Shown piece by piece: positions 34,576 to 44,825 of a DNA stretch of 64,000 bases. The translations under genes were made by a program, and so were the position numbers. Under the pieces are notes generated by a model. That model searched no databases. It was not told the DNA's origin and saw nothing but the letters and a program-made list of their open reading frames with translations. The stretch is from NCBI GenBank assembly GCA_001792895.1, contig MARA01000015.1, forward strand, positions 620,001 to 684,000, given 5' to 3'. Within the stretch, counting starts at the first letter, position 1, and each line of letters opens with the position of its first letter. This DNA is from Lentinus brumalis (lineage: Eukaryota > Basidiomycota > Agaricomycetes > Polyporales > Polyporaceae).

Positions 34576-35356
34576 ATGAGCGTGTGGTACCTAGCCAAAG
34601 TCACCGCATTTCTGTTCATTATCGCGGCTGAGCGCGTCGCGTTCACTCCTCCCAATCCCCCTCCTGCGCAAGAGGCGGCGGTGCGGGGCAAGTTCAGGAG
34701 TGCAGACCTCATTGCCGCCGTCCTGCACAAAGCGAATCTGATGAGTTCGGTACGTGATTATTCTACATTTCTCAACCCATGCTTACCCGGGGACTCTTCA
34801 GCTCATGGTGTATCCATCGGAAATAGCGGAATGTGTCGCAGTGATTGCACGAGAGTACCCGAGCCCGCTCTCCACCCGCATACTCTCCATCCTCTTCAAG
34901 GACCCCACTGCCGTCGACCGGCTCATCATCAGGCCCACGTTTGTTACTGGGTTTCTGTTGCTCACCTTGGGCGCAACCATCCGCAAGATATGCTACGGGA
35001 GGCTCGGGAAGCACTTCACGTACCAGCTTGCGATCTTCAAGGATCACAAGCTCGTCACGACTGGTCCCTATGCTGTCGTTCGCCACCCTGCGTACACCGG
35101 CTTCCTCATGGCCTCGAACGGTCTAGTGTTCGTGTTGCTGACCCCGGGATCGTACGTTCGGGAGAGCGGCATGCTGGATGCGTGGTGGGTAGCGCTCTTG
35201 TGGGGTACCTGGTTGCTTGTGGTGATCGCTCTGGTACAAGTTGCGACTCTGAAACGTATCTCTGGAGAGGAAGAGGTTCTGAGGAAGAAGTTCGGCCAGG
35301 AATGGGAGGATTGGGCTCAGAAGACCCCGTATAAGCTTGTCCCGTTCGTGTATTGA
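34576..35356 (+). CDS. ICMT-like methyltransferase, copy 3
   Basis: Two exons, 34576-34749 (174 nt) and 34802-35356 (555 nt), give 242 residues, the same structure as copy 2. The signature GPYAVVRHPAYTGFLM and the C-terminal FGQEWEDWAQKTPYKLVPF are present. The first exon again has a membrane segment (VTAFLFIIAAERVAF) followed by a proline-rich NPPPAQEAAVRGKFRS stretch. It is the only plus-strand copy and lies next to UbiA-2 and P450-4 in the same orientation, giving a compact cyclase, methyltransferase, P450 group. It is predicted to be an S-adenosylmethionine-dependent membrane methyltransferase; the substrate is unknown. Confidence 0.9.
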
Positions 35357-35965
35357 TCTGCAAGTGCATGTCTTGTGCGAGATGTACGACATGTTTTGTA
35401 CCGATGACGAGTTTCTGCCCTACGAATTCCCTACCTCCCGAGCAAAGCAGGATCAGTTGATCATGTGGTATTCAAGTCTATACCACTCGCGTATCGCTTC
35501 TGAGTACGTTGAAGGTCCTTTCTCACTTTCGCGTACTGCACACAGCATACTTATAACCGTCCCCATGAGCATCACAACAGCCGCACCCCTTCCTGCCATT
35601 CGCAGGTACAACTCCGAGCCACTCCGGTTATGAAGGCGTAGACGGGCCACTACGTCTTATGGACGGACTACTCCATGATGAAGAGCGAGAATGTGAGCTT
35701 GCCTGCACACAATCCTAATGCGAACGTTGACTCGTTGAAAGGTACGGGATACAACGGCGGGCGACGTCACTCTCGGAAGTCAGGCAACTTTGCGAAGCCA
35801 ACGTTGCGAGTCCTCGACTCTCGTAAGTCAACAATGCTGTCAGATCAGATCTCTAAACATTAATGGCGCGTGGTCACTGACTTGTGTCTTTCCAGCGCAA
35901 CTCGTGAGCTACAAGTCTGTGGCGTGCCTACCAGGTGGATATTGAGCCTTCTTTTGACTCCGACT
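35357..35965. other. 3' flank of ICMT-like copy 3, nothing recognised
   Basis: No gene or repeat was seen. Confidence 0.4.
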
Positions 35966-36130
35966 TCACCCCTTCCATATGGTGCTCATCGCGAGCAAAC
36001 TCGCCGTCCGCACCGCGTTCTTGATCTGCCATCCGTTCACCTCGCGCTCCGCGAGCTTCTGGATGAGGTGCGGGCCGAACACGGACGCCTCGACGCCGAC
36101 CTTCTTGGGGTGCTGACAGACAGACGGGCC
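35966..36130 (-). pseudogene. relic of an AAA+ ATPase C-terminal lid
   Basis: One minus-strand frame reads VFGPHLIQKLAEREVNGWQI directly followed by KNAVRTASLLAMS before a stop at 35966. The pattern (N-G-x-Q-I-K-N-x-V-R-T-A) is the lid helix that follows the AAA domain in the fungal DUF7025/AAA family. No Walker motifs were found nearby, so this is a fragment. Two full-length relatives, themselves degenerate, lie 4-9 kb to the right. Confidence 0.55.
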
Positions 36131-36834
36131 GATGCTGTGGTGCATCCTGCTCAGCTTCGAGACCTTCCGAGCTGACCTATGTTAGCCCTTTAAAGATGGC
36201 AGGCATGCGAGCCCACAGCACTTGAAAGCATTTCAGCCAGAACGCTGCTCCCGGACAGGAATTCCTGGCCCTGTTGGAGAGGGTGGCAGTATCAGACCGA
36301 AGAGGTATGGATAATGTACACCTGTAGGCTGTAGGCAGTTCAGAAGTGAAGGCGCGCATCATTCAATTACTTAGATGCCGCGCTTCCACGTGGCTCCAGC
36401 CAACCTCCGGTAAGACGCCAGAATTGCTTGCCTCCCGCTCGCAATGTGTCCTCACCTGAGCCTGCGTACAGGTGCGTTTCCAGCGTTCAATGACGGAGGG
36501 CATCAGACACGACATGGAGGAACGCGAGCTCTGCAGGTGGACTCGGGGTCGACCAGGTTGGGTCTAGTAGCGTCGCTCCGGAGTTTCACTATCAAATTCT
36601 CAAAGCGCGCAAGTCGTGCGTCTTCGGCAGACTCACATCAAAAAATTGTGGGTCCATGTGAACATGATCTAGACAGCAGGGTCAACCGTCAGCATTCCCG
36701 AACGCCTGAGCCCCTGCCTCCGCACACGAGGGTCTGCCACATCTTCCCTCGCAGAGCACCTTGGAGCTGAAGAGCTCTGACCCGCTACCCTGCCCAGGTT
36801 GGGTGACTTCCGCACTGGAAGACAACATTCAACA
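36131..36834. other. upstream region of P450-4 with shared motif
   Basis: ATTGTGGGTCCATGTGAA occurs at 36645-36662, about 180 bp before the P450-4 start, matching 18040-18057. Nothing else is recognised. Confidence 0.45.
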
Positions 36835-39062
36835 ATGTTGCAACGAGCGTATTCGAGTCCTGGAGCCGTTGCGGTGGCTGTCGCACTTGTGAGTTCATGT
36901 GAGGCTTCATCCCGACCCGATGCTCATTGCGGTCGCATCCAACTAGGTTACGCACCAAGTCTTTCGCCGCTACGAGACGTACTCATGGTTCATTCACGCG
37001 AGTCTATTGTTTGGACCGCCTACGCTAGTTGCTACCTTCGTCTCCGGCACTGCGGATGCTACTCGAAGTCTTCTGCAGGATTTTTTCAAGGCGCTCCCAA
37101 TACACCTCATCACGCTGTCGATCTCGGTAATACTCTATCGTTTGTCCCCTCTACATCCGCTCGCTGGGTATCCTGGACCTCTTTCAAGGAAGGTGTCTAT
37201 GCTGGTTCCGGCATACCTGTCGTTATCAGGACGGAAGTGCCAGTACAGTCAGGCACTCCATAAGCAGTATGGGGATATCGTGCGTACAGGTACGTATGCG
37301 CCAACATGACGCGAACAGCGGGTAGCTTACATCCACGCTTTGATTGCAGGGCCGAACGAGTTGTCAGTCATCGACACCGCCGCTATGCAGCATCTGTGGA
37401 ATTTGCCTAGGGGTCCGAGTAAGAGAACAGTATCGAGCAAGATACGACTTCCGACTGATCTTCCCTATGTCAGTGAACGTTGGAATATCTCTCTCGGACA
37501 AGCTCGTCCCCTTGATGGGCATCCAGGACCCGGCGGAGCACGCACGCCGACGTCGGCCTTGGAATCGCGGAATGAGCCAAGCCGCGGTGAAGGAGTACGA
37601 GCACGTGTTCGCAAACCGCGTGCATTTGCTGGTCCGACGTCTCGAAGAGCAACCGGGAAAAGCGGACCTTGCGAAATGGATTGAGTACTTGACGTAAGTT
37701 CACGGTTACCAATCGATCGAGCAACATCCATGCTGACTACGACATGGCTCGATGCTTAGATATGACTTCATGTGCGACATGGCGTGAGTGACGCGACGTC
37801 TGCTCGTAGCTCTCAAGCACTGACAGAAGTCACAGGTTCGGAGGCGGCTCAGAGTTGCTGCGAGAGGGAGACAAGGAGAGTGTCTTCTCGGTCATGGAGC
37901 ACGGTCTCATGTAATTCTTGCCACATCCAGCTCCACGCAGTCCATCCTTGAGCTGATCTACACTCTCTCGTAGGGTGGCCGGTGCACTCATGCTCGTCCC
38001 GTGGCTTGGCGTATACATGGGATACATCCCCGGTGCTGCGAAAGCGCTTGCAGCTCTCCACCAGACCGGTACTAGATTCGTCCTCGAGCGTTTGGAGCGC
38101 GGGTCGACCACGCGTGATCTCTTCCACTATCTCGTACGTGCACTCCGCCTTTCGGGTGTGAACGTGGATGTCACATTGCTGACGGGCACCCATGCATGAC
38201 AGAACAACGAGGACCTCCCAGATACGCCTCCGCCGCCACGACAGCACCTCGTTGACGACGGAATTCTTGCCGTTGTCGCTGGCTCCGACACGGTCTCCAG
38301 CACGGCGACGAGCCTGATCTACTGCCTCATCACGCACCCGGACGCGTACGCAGATCTGAAGGTCGAAGTAGACAAGTACTACCATCCCGGCGACGACCCC
38401 TGTAATCCCCGCCATTATCAAGACATGCATTATTTGAACGCTGTGATGTAACCGTCTCTCGTAGTCTTGCATCACACTACGTCAAGTACTGACCCCTTTC
38501 CGCCCGACTGTTAGAAACGAGACTCTTCGTATCTTCCATCCGGCAGCCGCAGGTGGTCAACGCCGCGTTCCCTTGGATTCGGAACCAGTCGTGGCAGGCC
38601 CCTAGTACGTACCCCGACGTCCTCCTGCGGCGCTTCCAGACTCACGTTCCTACCCTTAGCGTGATTCCTCCAGGCACGATCGTCATGATGCCCCAGTACA
38701 CCATCCACCGCGACCCGCGAAACTTCTCCTACCCGGACGAATTCTGGCCCGAACGATGGCTCATCGCCTCCGGGCACCTGCGCCTCAAGGATGCGCGCAT
38801 GCCGTCCGGGAAACCTCAGCATGCCCAAGGGGAGTTCGTGCACAACGACGCCGCCTTCATCCCGTTCGGACACGGGCCTATCCACTGCGTCGGGAAGGCC
38901 CTCGGTGTCTTGGAGATGCGCATGCTGACTTGTGCGCTGGTGCACAAGTTTGACTTCAAGGCTCCGCAAGGGTGGGATGCGAGGACGTATCCGGAGCACA
39001 TCAAGGAGTATGTGACGGTGACGAGGCCGCCTCTGCCGGTCGTCATCCAGTCGAGATGGTAG
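36835..39062 (+). CDS. cytochrome P450, copy 4
   Basis: Ten exons (36835-36888, 36947-37289, 37350-37418, 37474-37693, 37760-37783, 37836-37910, 37974-38133, 38203-38447, 38515-38604, 38660-39062) sum to 1683 nt, 560 residues. Exons 2-10 have the same lengths as in the other three copies; exon 1 is one codon longer. Motifs: hinge GYPGP, I-helix AGSDTV, NETLR, FWPERW, and heme loop FIPFGHGPIHCVGKA with Cys503. The protein is more diverged than copies 1-3, notably in the anchor region, and is the only copy on the plus strand. It is expected to be a heme monooxygenase in the ER acting on the cluster product. Confidence 0.93.
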
Positions 39063-39248
39063 ATACGACGTTGGCGACGTTAGCTGCGTGTTCTCTACCT
39101 ACCAAGATACACTTCAAATAGGTTTGCAGGGCACTGTCATATGTATGTATGTAGTGAGCAAGCTCCACGCGAGGTAAAGAGCTGAGTAGGCTAATGTCGC
39201 GGTCGTGGTGGTCCCTCTGTGAATCAGTCATCACAAACGCCAACATAA

Positions 39249-39319
39249 GCATTAATGGGGTAGTGGTAACCTGGGTCGTTGCCATCGACCCGCCGGGGGT
39301 TCGATTCCCCCTTAATGCA
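39249..39319 (+). tRNA. tRNA-Gly(GCC)
   Basis: A 71-nt cloverleaf without intron. Acceptor arms GCATTAA and TTAATGC pair fully. The D arm is GGGT...ACCT with AGTGGTA loop. The anticodon stem GGTCG/CGACC encloses loop TTGCCAT with anticodon GCC. The T stem GGGGG/CCCCC encloses TTCGATT. The discriminator is A. The internal A-box and B-box (GGTTCGATTCC) promoter elements are present. It lies about 190 bp after P450-4 and marks the right edge of the cluster. Confidence 0.95.
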
Positions 39320-39696
39320 GGTCGTAGGACATCTTCTTTTTGTTTCTGTTAGATTTGTTTCTTGCGTACGCCCGACCGGGGCAAGATGCGACCATTCAAG
39401 CTGCGGTACTACGTACTATCTCATACTCGAGTGAGGTACTTAGGTCTGGCAGCTCCTACTTCTGCATGGATTGTCCGGGCGTCACAGCACCCGGATCACT
39501 AGCTGTCCGCCGATTTAGCAATCGAGCCTTACAAACCAGGGGCACCTTAAGGTTGATACTCACACTGGATCCGAACCGAGTCGGAGACGAACACAGGTTT
39601 GTTGTACACAAATTCGTCCTGTGAGAGCAGGCCAGGCGGTGTTCGAAGTGATACTGGATGTGTATTGAAGCACTCGGGTGACAACATACAAAGAAT
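39320..39696. other. intergenic stretch, nothing recognised
   Basis: Between the tRNA and the end of the first AAA-like gene; no feature was seen. Confidence 0.5.
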
Positions 39697-41381
39697 TCAG
39701 AGCATACACTGAAGCCTGAAACGAAGCCAGTAGTACGATGCTACCCACCACCCAAAAGTCAGCCAGATATAGAATCCAACGCTATGAACGGAGAAGTTGC
39801 TCCCGGCATAGAGGCTATGTTCCAGCTCGACATCGCGCTGAGACATCACGAGAAGGACGATGCATTTTCGACCTTGTCCCATGAGGCTGAGAAGGGGGTC
39901 CACCCCGCCGTGCTGTCTGCGATGCAGCGACATAACCTGCGCATATAGGGCGTCGCGGAGATCCTACAAAGCGGTACATGGGTGATTAATGAGGCCAGTC
40001 AGATCTCTCCTAGCACACGAGGTCAATCTGGGATGACGAGCTCACCTTGTGGATGACGAGGACTGCGTTGCTGGCAATGGCCGTCCGGAAGGAGTCAATC
40101 TCAGACGGCATTGCAGCAAGTCGACTGAAGGAGAACGTATACCGCGGACGGCCCTGTTCCTCGTATGCTCGCGCGATGTCTCCCGCCTTCGTGCGAGCGG
40201 TGAAGCCATAGAGCATGAGCAGCAATCCTTGGCCATCCTCACCGACGACGCTCTTGGATACAGAGTTCACCCTAGCGTGATTGCAAATGATGTCGAGGAG
40301 CGGTGCATCTCGACACGCGACAGCGGGAGCGAAGTTACCGTCAGTAAGTATGGCCGAGTCCTCAGGGTGCTTCTTGAAAACTCCACTAACATCGTATGCC
40401 GCTGACATCGTACGCGTTGTTAGCTGCACCTTGCATAACAGACACACGTGATTGTGCTCACCCCACTGCCTTTCCGAAACACTGTAGCCATATACTATCG
40501 TAGGAGCGAGAAGCCAATCATCATCGCATACTGCAGCGTTGATCAGCCTAAAGCTACCGGTACTTAGTAGACACGAGTAGCTTACCCTTATCTTGAGGAG
40601 CTCGTCCTTCAGCAGCCTTGATATGTTCGCCGAGAGGTATCTTCGCTTGTGGATTCATGGCAAAGTATCCTCCTGTATCGATGGAAAATCAGGAGACATC
40701 CGCTTATTGCGCCGTGCGACTCACCATGATCGAGTACAACATCAGACTGCTCCTGCAAACAGCGTCAGCTTAGCCATGACGGACGTATGCAGAACTCACT
40801 ACTTGAGAACACTCCGACAGAAACTCTCGAGCCGGATCAGGGTAGTGAATGAAGGTCAACCGGGCCTCCAGCCCGGTGAACTTCACGAGCTGGATCCCTC
40901 CCTCACACAAGTCACGCCACTGCTTTCCGCGTGTGGCCAATGTATGTTTGAGAGTGCTAGCGGATTGGTGATGTACGATGGGATATACCGCAAGGGAGGC
41001 GACGTTACGGACACCACGGAACGTGTCGACTTTGAACTCGAGCACTGTGCGCACCTTCCCAATCCTATATTGACCTTCAGGACGTGCGTTATGTATACCG
41101 CCTGTGTGTTCCGGGGACACAATATCCAGGGATTCGACCGGGAGTAGATAGCGCACAAGACTGGGATTGTCCCCGTCCTCGGGGTAGCTGCTCCGGTAGG
41201 GCAGTTCGAGAACTCGATAAGCACGCTGTTTCCCCGTGATCTTGCAGGGCTGGATAACGATAGCGCCAAGGGCGAAGTGTCTGCGAAGATCGTCGTCGTC
41301 GAGAGTGAAGTTGGCCAAGGAGGCGATCGGTGTGGCGGCAGACATGGCCGCGTGAGGCGGCTTAGGTGGCGAGGATGACAT
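39697..41381 (-). CDS. degenerate AAA+ ATPase-like protein with DUF7025-like N-terminal part, copy 1
   Basis: Six exons (40800-41381, 40725-40752, 40586-40672, 40462-40530, 40046-40401, 39697-39963) give 462 residues in one frame. The front half has VASLAVYPIVHH, a RGKQWRDL block and DDDWLLAPTIVYGYS, which I match from memory to the DUF7025 region of large fungal AAA ATPases. The back half follows the AAA fold: GQGLLLMLYG then FTARTKAG where GPPGxGKT is expected (Lys327 kept, Gly and Thr lost), and VLVIHKD where the Walker B LLLDEAD is expected (acidic pair lost). The sensor-1 region reads LLVMSQR. It probably cannot hydrolyse ATP. The start is supported by a TATA box about 90 nt upstream. 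It is a tandem paralog of the next gene. Confidence 0.72.
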
Positions 41382-41469
41382 CGTGAGTCCGTTTTGGGAA
41401 GAATGGAAACGAGAAGGCCGTAGGAAGGACGGAGGAATGGACTGGGGGTTGTCAGTCGGTCGCACCTCA

Positions 41470-41476
41470 TTTTATA
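41470..41476 (-). promoter_or_regulatory. TATA box of AAA-like copy 1
   Basis: Minus-strand TATAAAA about 90 nt before the ATG. The bases upstream (CGCCACACC..CAGCA) are nearly the same before copy 2. Confidence 0.6.
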
Positions 41477-41859
41477 ATGCTGAGGGTGTGGCGCGGCGCA
41501 GCGTCAACCCTTCCTGGGCAAGTCGCGCCTCATAAGCGGCGAGAGCGGTTTGAGGGAGTGCGATGTGAGGGTCGAGCGCCGAGCGAAGGACAAGCGACTG
41601 GCATCCGTCCGCGGAGAGGCGGAAACGGCAAGCCCATATGCCAAGCATACAGTCACTTTAGTGAGGCGTTGTGCGCTCGTATGTAATCGGGTACTTATAC
41701 AGGAAAACAGAGTGCGTACCTGAACCAGACCGGATCCTAGGCTGACGATTGGAGGTGTTTGCGTCGCTGTGGCCTCGAGAGGAACACGTATCCAGGGCTT
41801 TCATTCTCCGCCGCACTGTCAGCGATGCGGCCCATTCGTGCTCTTCCCAGTGATGCTGT

Positions 41860-41905
41860 AAGTCAACATCAGTGTCTTGAGATGCGAAACTACACTTTCC
41901 ACAAT
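41860..41905. repeat. conserved block upstream of AAA-like copy 1
   Basis: AAGTCAACATCAG followed by ATGCGAAACTACACTTTCC is shared with 45006-45063 upstream of copy 2. On the minus strand it resembles an intron end (TTGACTTACAG), so it may be part of a distal exon or 5' leader duplicated with the gene. Confidence 0.45.
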
Positions 41906-42000
41906 TGGCGACGACAGCGGCGGGTCCGTAGCTAGCGATTGCCGGCGGCGGAGGAGCATTGCGACTCACCTCCTGGGGTTGCAATTGTCCGTTCCACAGA

Positions 42001-42612
42001 GGACAGAGTAGTGACTTGCAAGTCCCGGCTCGGCCTGAAGCCCGGGGCTTGGGCCCGGCTTCAGACGGCCGGGGCTTGGTCGAACCTCAGGCCGGGCCCC
42101 GAGGACGTCTCAGGCTGAGCCGAGGGCTCGTCCCGGCCTGAGCCACGGCTTATGGTGAGTCACATGCGCCGTTGAAAGATGCAATGCTGAGGGTATGTTA
42201 CGATGCTCTTGCACCTGACGATGGTTGATTCAGTGCTTGAAGATCGGTCTACGGACAGTCAACACTTTACCTGGTGCTGACTGAGCACTGTCGACGATGG
42301 TCATGCGCCAGACAATGCCCGGTGCGCGAACACATCGCAGGGATTCACCTATCATGTTGATGTGAGTTCACTCCGACGTTGTGGGGTTAAATTCTGACCT
42401 ATCTTCGGCTCACAGCGGGCCTTCTACTGCAGTATGAGGAAGAGCGTCAAAGCCCCGGCCTGACGGCTCGGCTCGGGCTTGCCAACTGTCCAAGACGAGC
42501 CGTCAAGCCGTCAGAAGCCCCCAGCAGGGCCCGTCCCGTCCCGGCCTCAGTGGGGGCTCGGCCTCACGGCTTGACGGCCTGAGGCCGGGACTTGCAAGTC
42601 ACTAGGACAGAG
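42001..42612. mobile_element. hAT-type MITE with 8-bp target duplication
   Basis: The element spans 42009-42604 (596 bp) with perfect 21-bp terminal inverted repeats (42009-42029 and 42584-42604) that begin TAGTGACTTGCA. It is flanked by GGACAGAG on both sides (42001-42008, 42605-42612). The TAGTG end and 8-bp duplication are diagnostic of the hAT superfamily. No transposase frame is inside, so it is non-autonomous. Both ends carry GC-rich subterminal blocks built of GGCCTGA/TCAGGCC units that are rough reverse complements of each other and could fold. It lies between the two AAA-like genes. Perfect ends suggest recent movement. Confidence 0.9.
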
Positions 42613-42644
42613 CAGGTTTCGAAGTCTCCCGGGGACCAAAGCTC

Positions 42645-42684
42645 GAGGAGAAGGAGGAGGAGGAGGAGGAGGAGGAGGAGGAGA
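42645..42684. repeat. GGA trinucleotide microsatellite
   Basis: About 12 tandem AGG units just beyond the MITE. On the minus strand this gives a run of leucine codons in a spurious frame. Confidence 0.9.
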
Positions 42685-43003
42685 GTCAAGGAGTCATGAA
42701 GGGCCGCACCGTACTCACGTCCGCCACAGACGAGACTCGAGCCCGACGCGAAGAGCGCCGCGGGTGCTAGGCGCGTTGTTTCGACCAAGTTTCACGTTGT
42801 GATTGACTTCACCATACATTGTCGCCCAGGCCTGTGTACTCATCCATTCGTTCGTGTATGATAGAACATACATGATGCCCGGCATGTCCACAACACCTGG
42901 ACCCCGCCGCTACCGTTGAACACCTACATTAGTACACTGAATTCGAACGACGAGCGAATAGCGCAAGGCTGACCAGGGCCACCACCCATGATACCAAGTG
43001 AGC

Positions 43004-44749
43004 CTAGTGAACCCAGACGCAATGGACGGAAAAATTACTGTCCGAGTAGAGCTCCTGTTTCAGCTGGTTCGGGCACCGGGTCCAGTTGGGCAACACGAGA
43101 ATGACTATGCACTTCCTATCTTCTCCCTTAAGGCTGTGGTTCTGGTTCAGCGCACTGTCATGTTGGCGAAGAACGTTGTAACATACAAGGACATGAACGT
43201 TGCATATCTGGTGTCACTGAACTCGACATCCTTCGGGTCGACGCCAAAAGGTTCCACAGGCGATGGATGCAGAGATCAAGCATATGTTTGAGTGTACGTG
43301 CACGAGGATCTGGAATGAGGACATTACCTTGTGGATGACAATGACTGCGTTGCTGCTGATGGTCTTTCTGAAGACTTCAAGTTCTGAGGGTACGTCGGTA
43401 ACTCGACTGGCGAAGAACGTGTACCTCGTCCGGCCGAGTCTGTCGTACGTTCGCGCAATATCACCTGCCCTTGTCTCGGCAAAGGAACCCCGGCCATACA
43501 TTATGAGGAGCAGTCCTTGTCCATCCTGGCTGATCGCCTTCCTGGAGATGCCGTTAATCCAAGCATGAGTGCGAGTCATGCCATAGTCGGGTATGTCTCC
43601 TCCTGTGAGTCTGGGAGGGTGGCACTGGTCGCCAGTCAGTACGACCAAATCCTGAGGGTAATACTGGAAATCTCCATTGATATCGAACGCCGCTGCCGTT
43701 GTAGGTGTGATCAATTGGGCGCGACATACGAGGCATATGCAGTTGCACTCACCCCATCGCCTTTCCGGGACATTGTAGCCATAAACCACCGTAGGGGCTA
43801 GAAGCCAATCATCGCGGGATTCTGAGACATGATCAGCGTCATAAGTCCAGTTTACAGGCGTGTGGCGCCGCCGGGGGTTGCTTACCATTCTCCTGACCAT
43901 TCGTTTGTTCATTTGCCTTGAGGTACTCGTAAAGGAATACCTGCGATTGCGGATTCATCGCAAAGTGACCTCCTGTGTCAACGGAGACATCAGTTCAAAT
44001 CTTTGCCAATGCGCCATGCAACTTGCCATGGTCGAGTAAGATGATACCAGATTCCTTATGAGTACAGTGTTAGTCTCAAGCATAGCAAGACCGACATGCA
44101 GACTCACTACTCTCGAACGCTTCCACCCAACTATCGGAGTAGGGTCTTTCTTCAGAGTAGCAGGATCTTTCTTCGGAGTAGCAGGGTCTTTCTGTGGAGT
44201 ATCCTTCGAAGTACGGTCCTCGGAGGGGAAGGTGAGGGTTAGCCGCACCTCCTGGCCAGTGAACTGGGAGAGCTGAAGGCCCCGCCTAGACACGTCGGCC
44301 CACACCTTTCCGCGACCAATCAACACCGACTTGAGAGCAGTCTCGGATGGATGGTGTTCGATTGGGTAAACCGAAAGACTGCGGATGTCGCGGACGCCGC
44401 TGATGTCGACTTGAAAGCTGAGCGATGTTTGCACCCTCCCGATCCGGTACTCAGGGACGTCCCGTGGACTGTCTGCAGCTGCGTATCTCTGTGGGATAAG
44501 GCCGAGGCATTCGACCGGGAGCGAATAGCTCGCCCAGGCGGACTTGCCCTTGCTGGCTTCGTTCTCGACTCTCCGGGGCGACGAGAGGACTCGATAAGCA
44601 CGCTGATGGCCCGTCATCTTGCACGGCTGAATAACGGTGGCACCAGGGACGAAGTATCTGCGGAGGACTTCGTCGTTAACAATCAAGGTGGCGGCGGAGG
44701 CGGTCGGTGTGGCACCAGAGGCGGCCAAGGTCGGCGACGAGGGTGACAT
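43004..44749 (-). CDS. degenerate AAA+ ATPase-like protein, copy 2 (probable frameshift near C-terminus)
   Basis: Six exons parallel copy 1: 44108-44749, 44027-44054 (28 nt in both copies), 43886-43972 (87 nt in both), 43753-43821 (69 nt in both), 43328-43692, and the last from 43230. Introns 2 to 5 fall at the same positions; the second intron uses a GC donor (GCAAGT). Blocks IRSLSVYPIEHH, GRGKVWADV and DDWLLAPTVVYGYNVPERRW match copy 1. The Walker A region reads MYGRGSFAETRAGD and the Walker B position reads VIVIHKD, so both are lost. In the last exon the frame DVEFSDTRYATFMSL must move by one base between about 43165 and 43200 to reach LRQHDSALNQNHSLKG and RKCIVILVLPNW. As written it stops at 43148; the conserved ending stops at 43004. 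Confidence 0.68.
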
Positions 44750-44818
44750 CCCGGGTACAATGGGGGAAGATTCGAGTAGTAGGAATGGAGAATTGGGGCT
44801 GTCGCATGTCGCCTCTTC

Positions 44819-44825
44819 TTTTATA
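44819..44825 (-). promoter_or_regulatory. TATA box of AAA-like copy 2
   Basis: Minus-strand TATAAAA about 70 nt before the ATG at 44749, in a context shared with copy 1. Confidence 0.6.

Noticed and set aside
42009..42604. GC-rich repeated blocks considered as a CRISPR-like or tandem array
   Set aside because: The terminal inverted repeats and 8-bp target duplication explain them as subterminal repeats of a MITE.
42564..42788. Minus-strand frame with poly-leucine
   Set aside because: Produced by the GGA microsatellite and the end of the hAT MITE.
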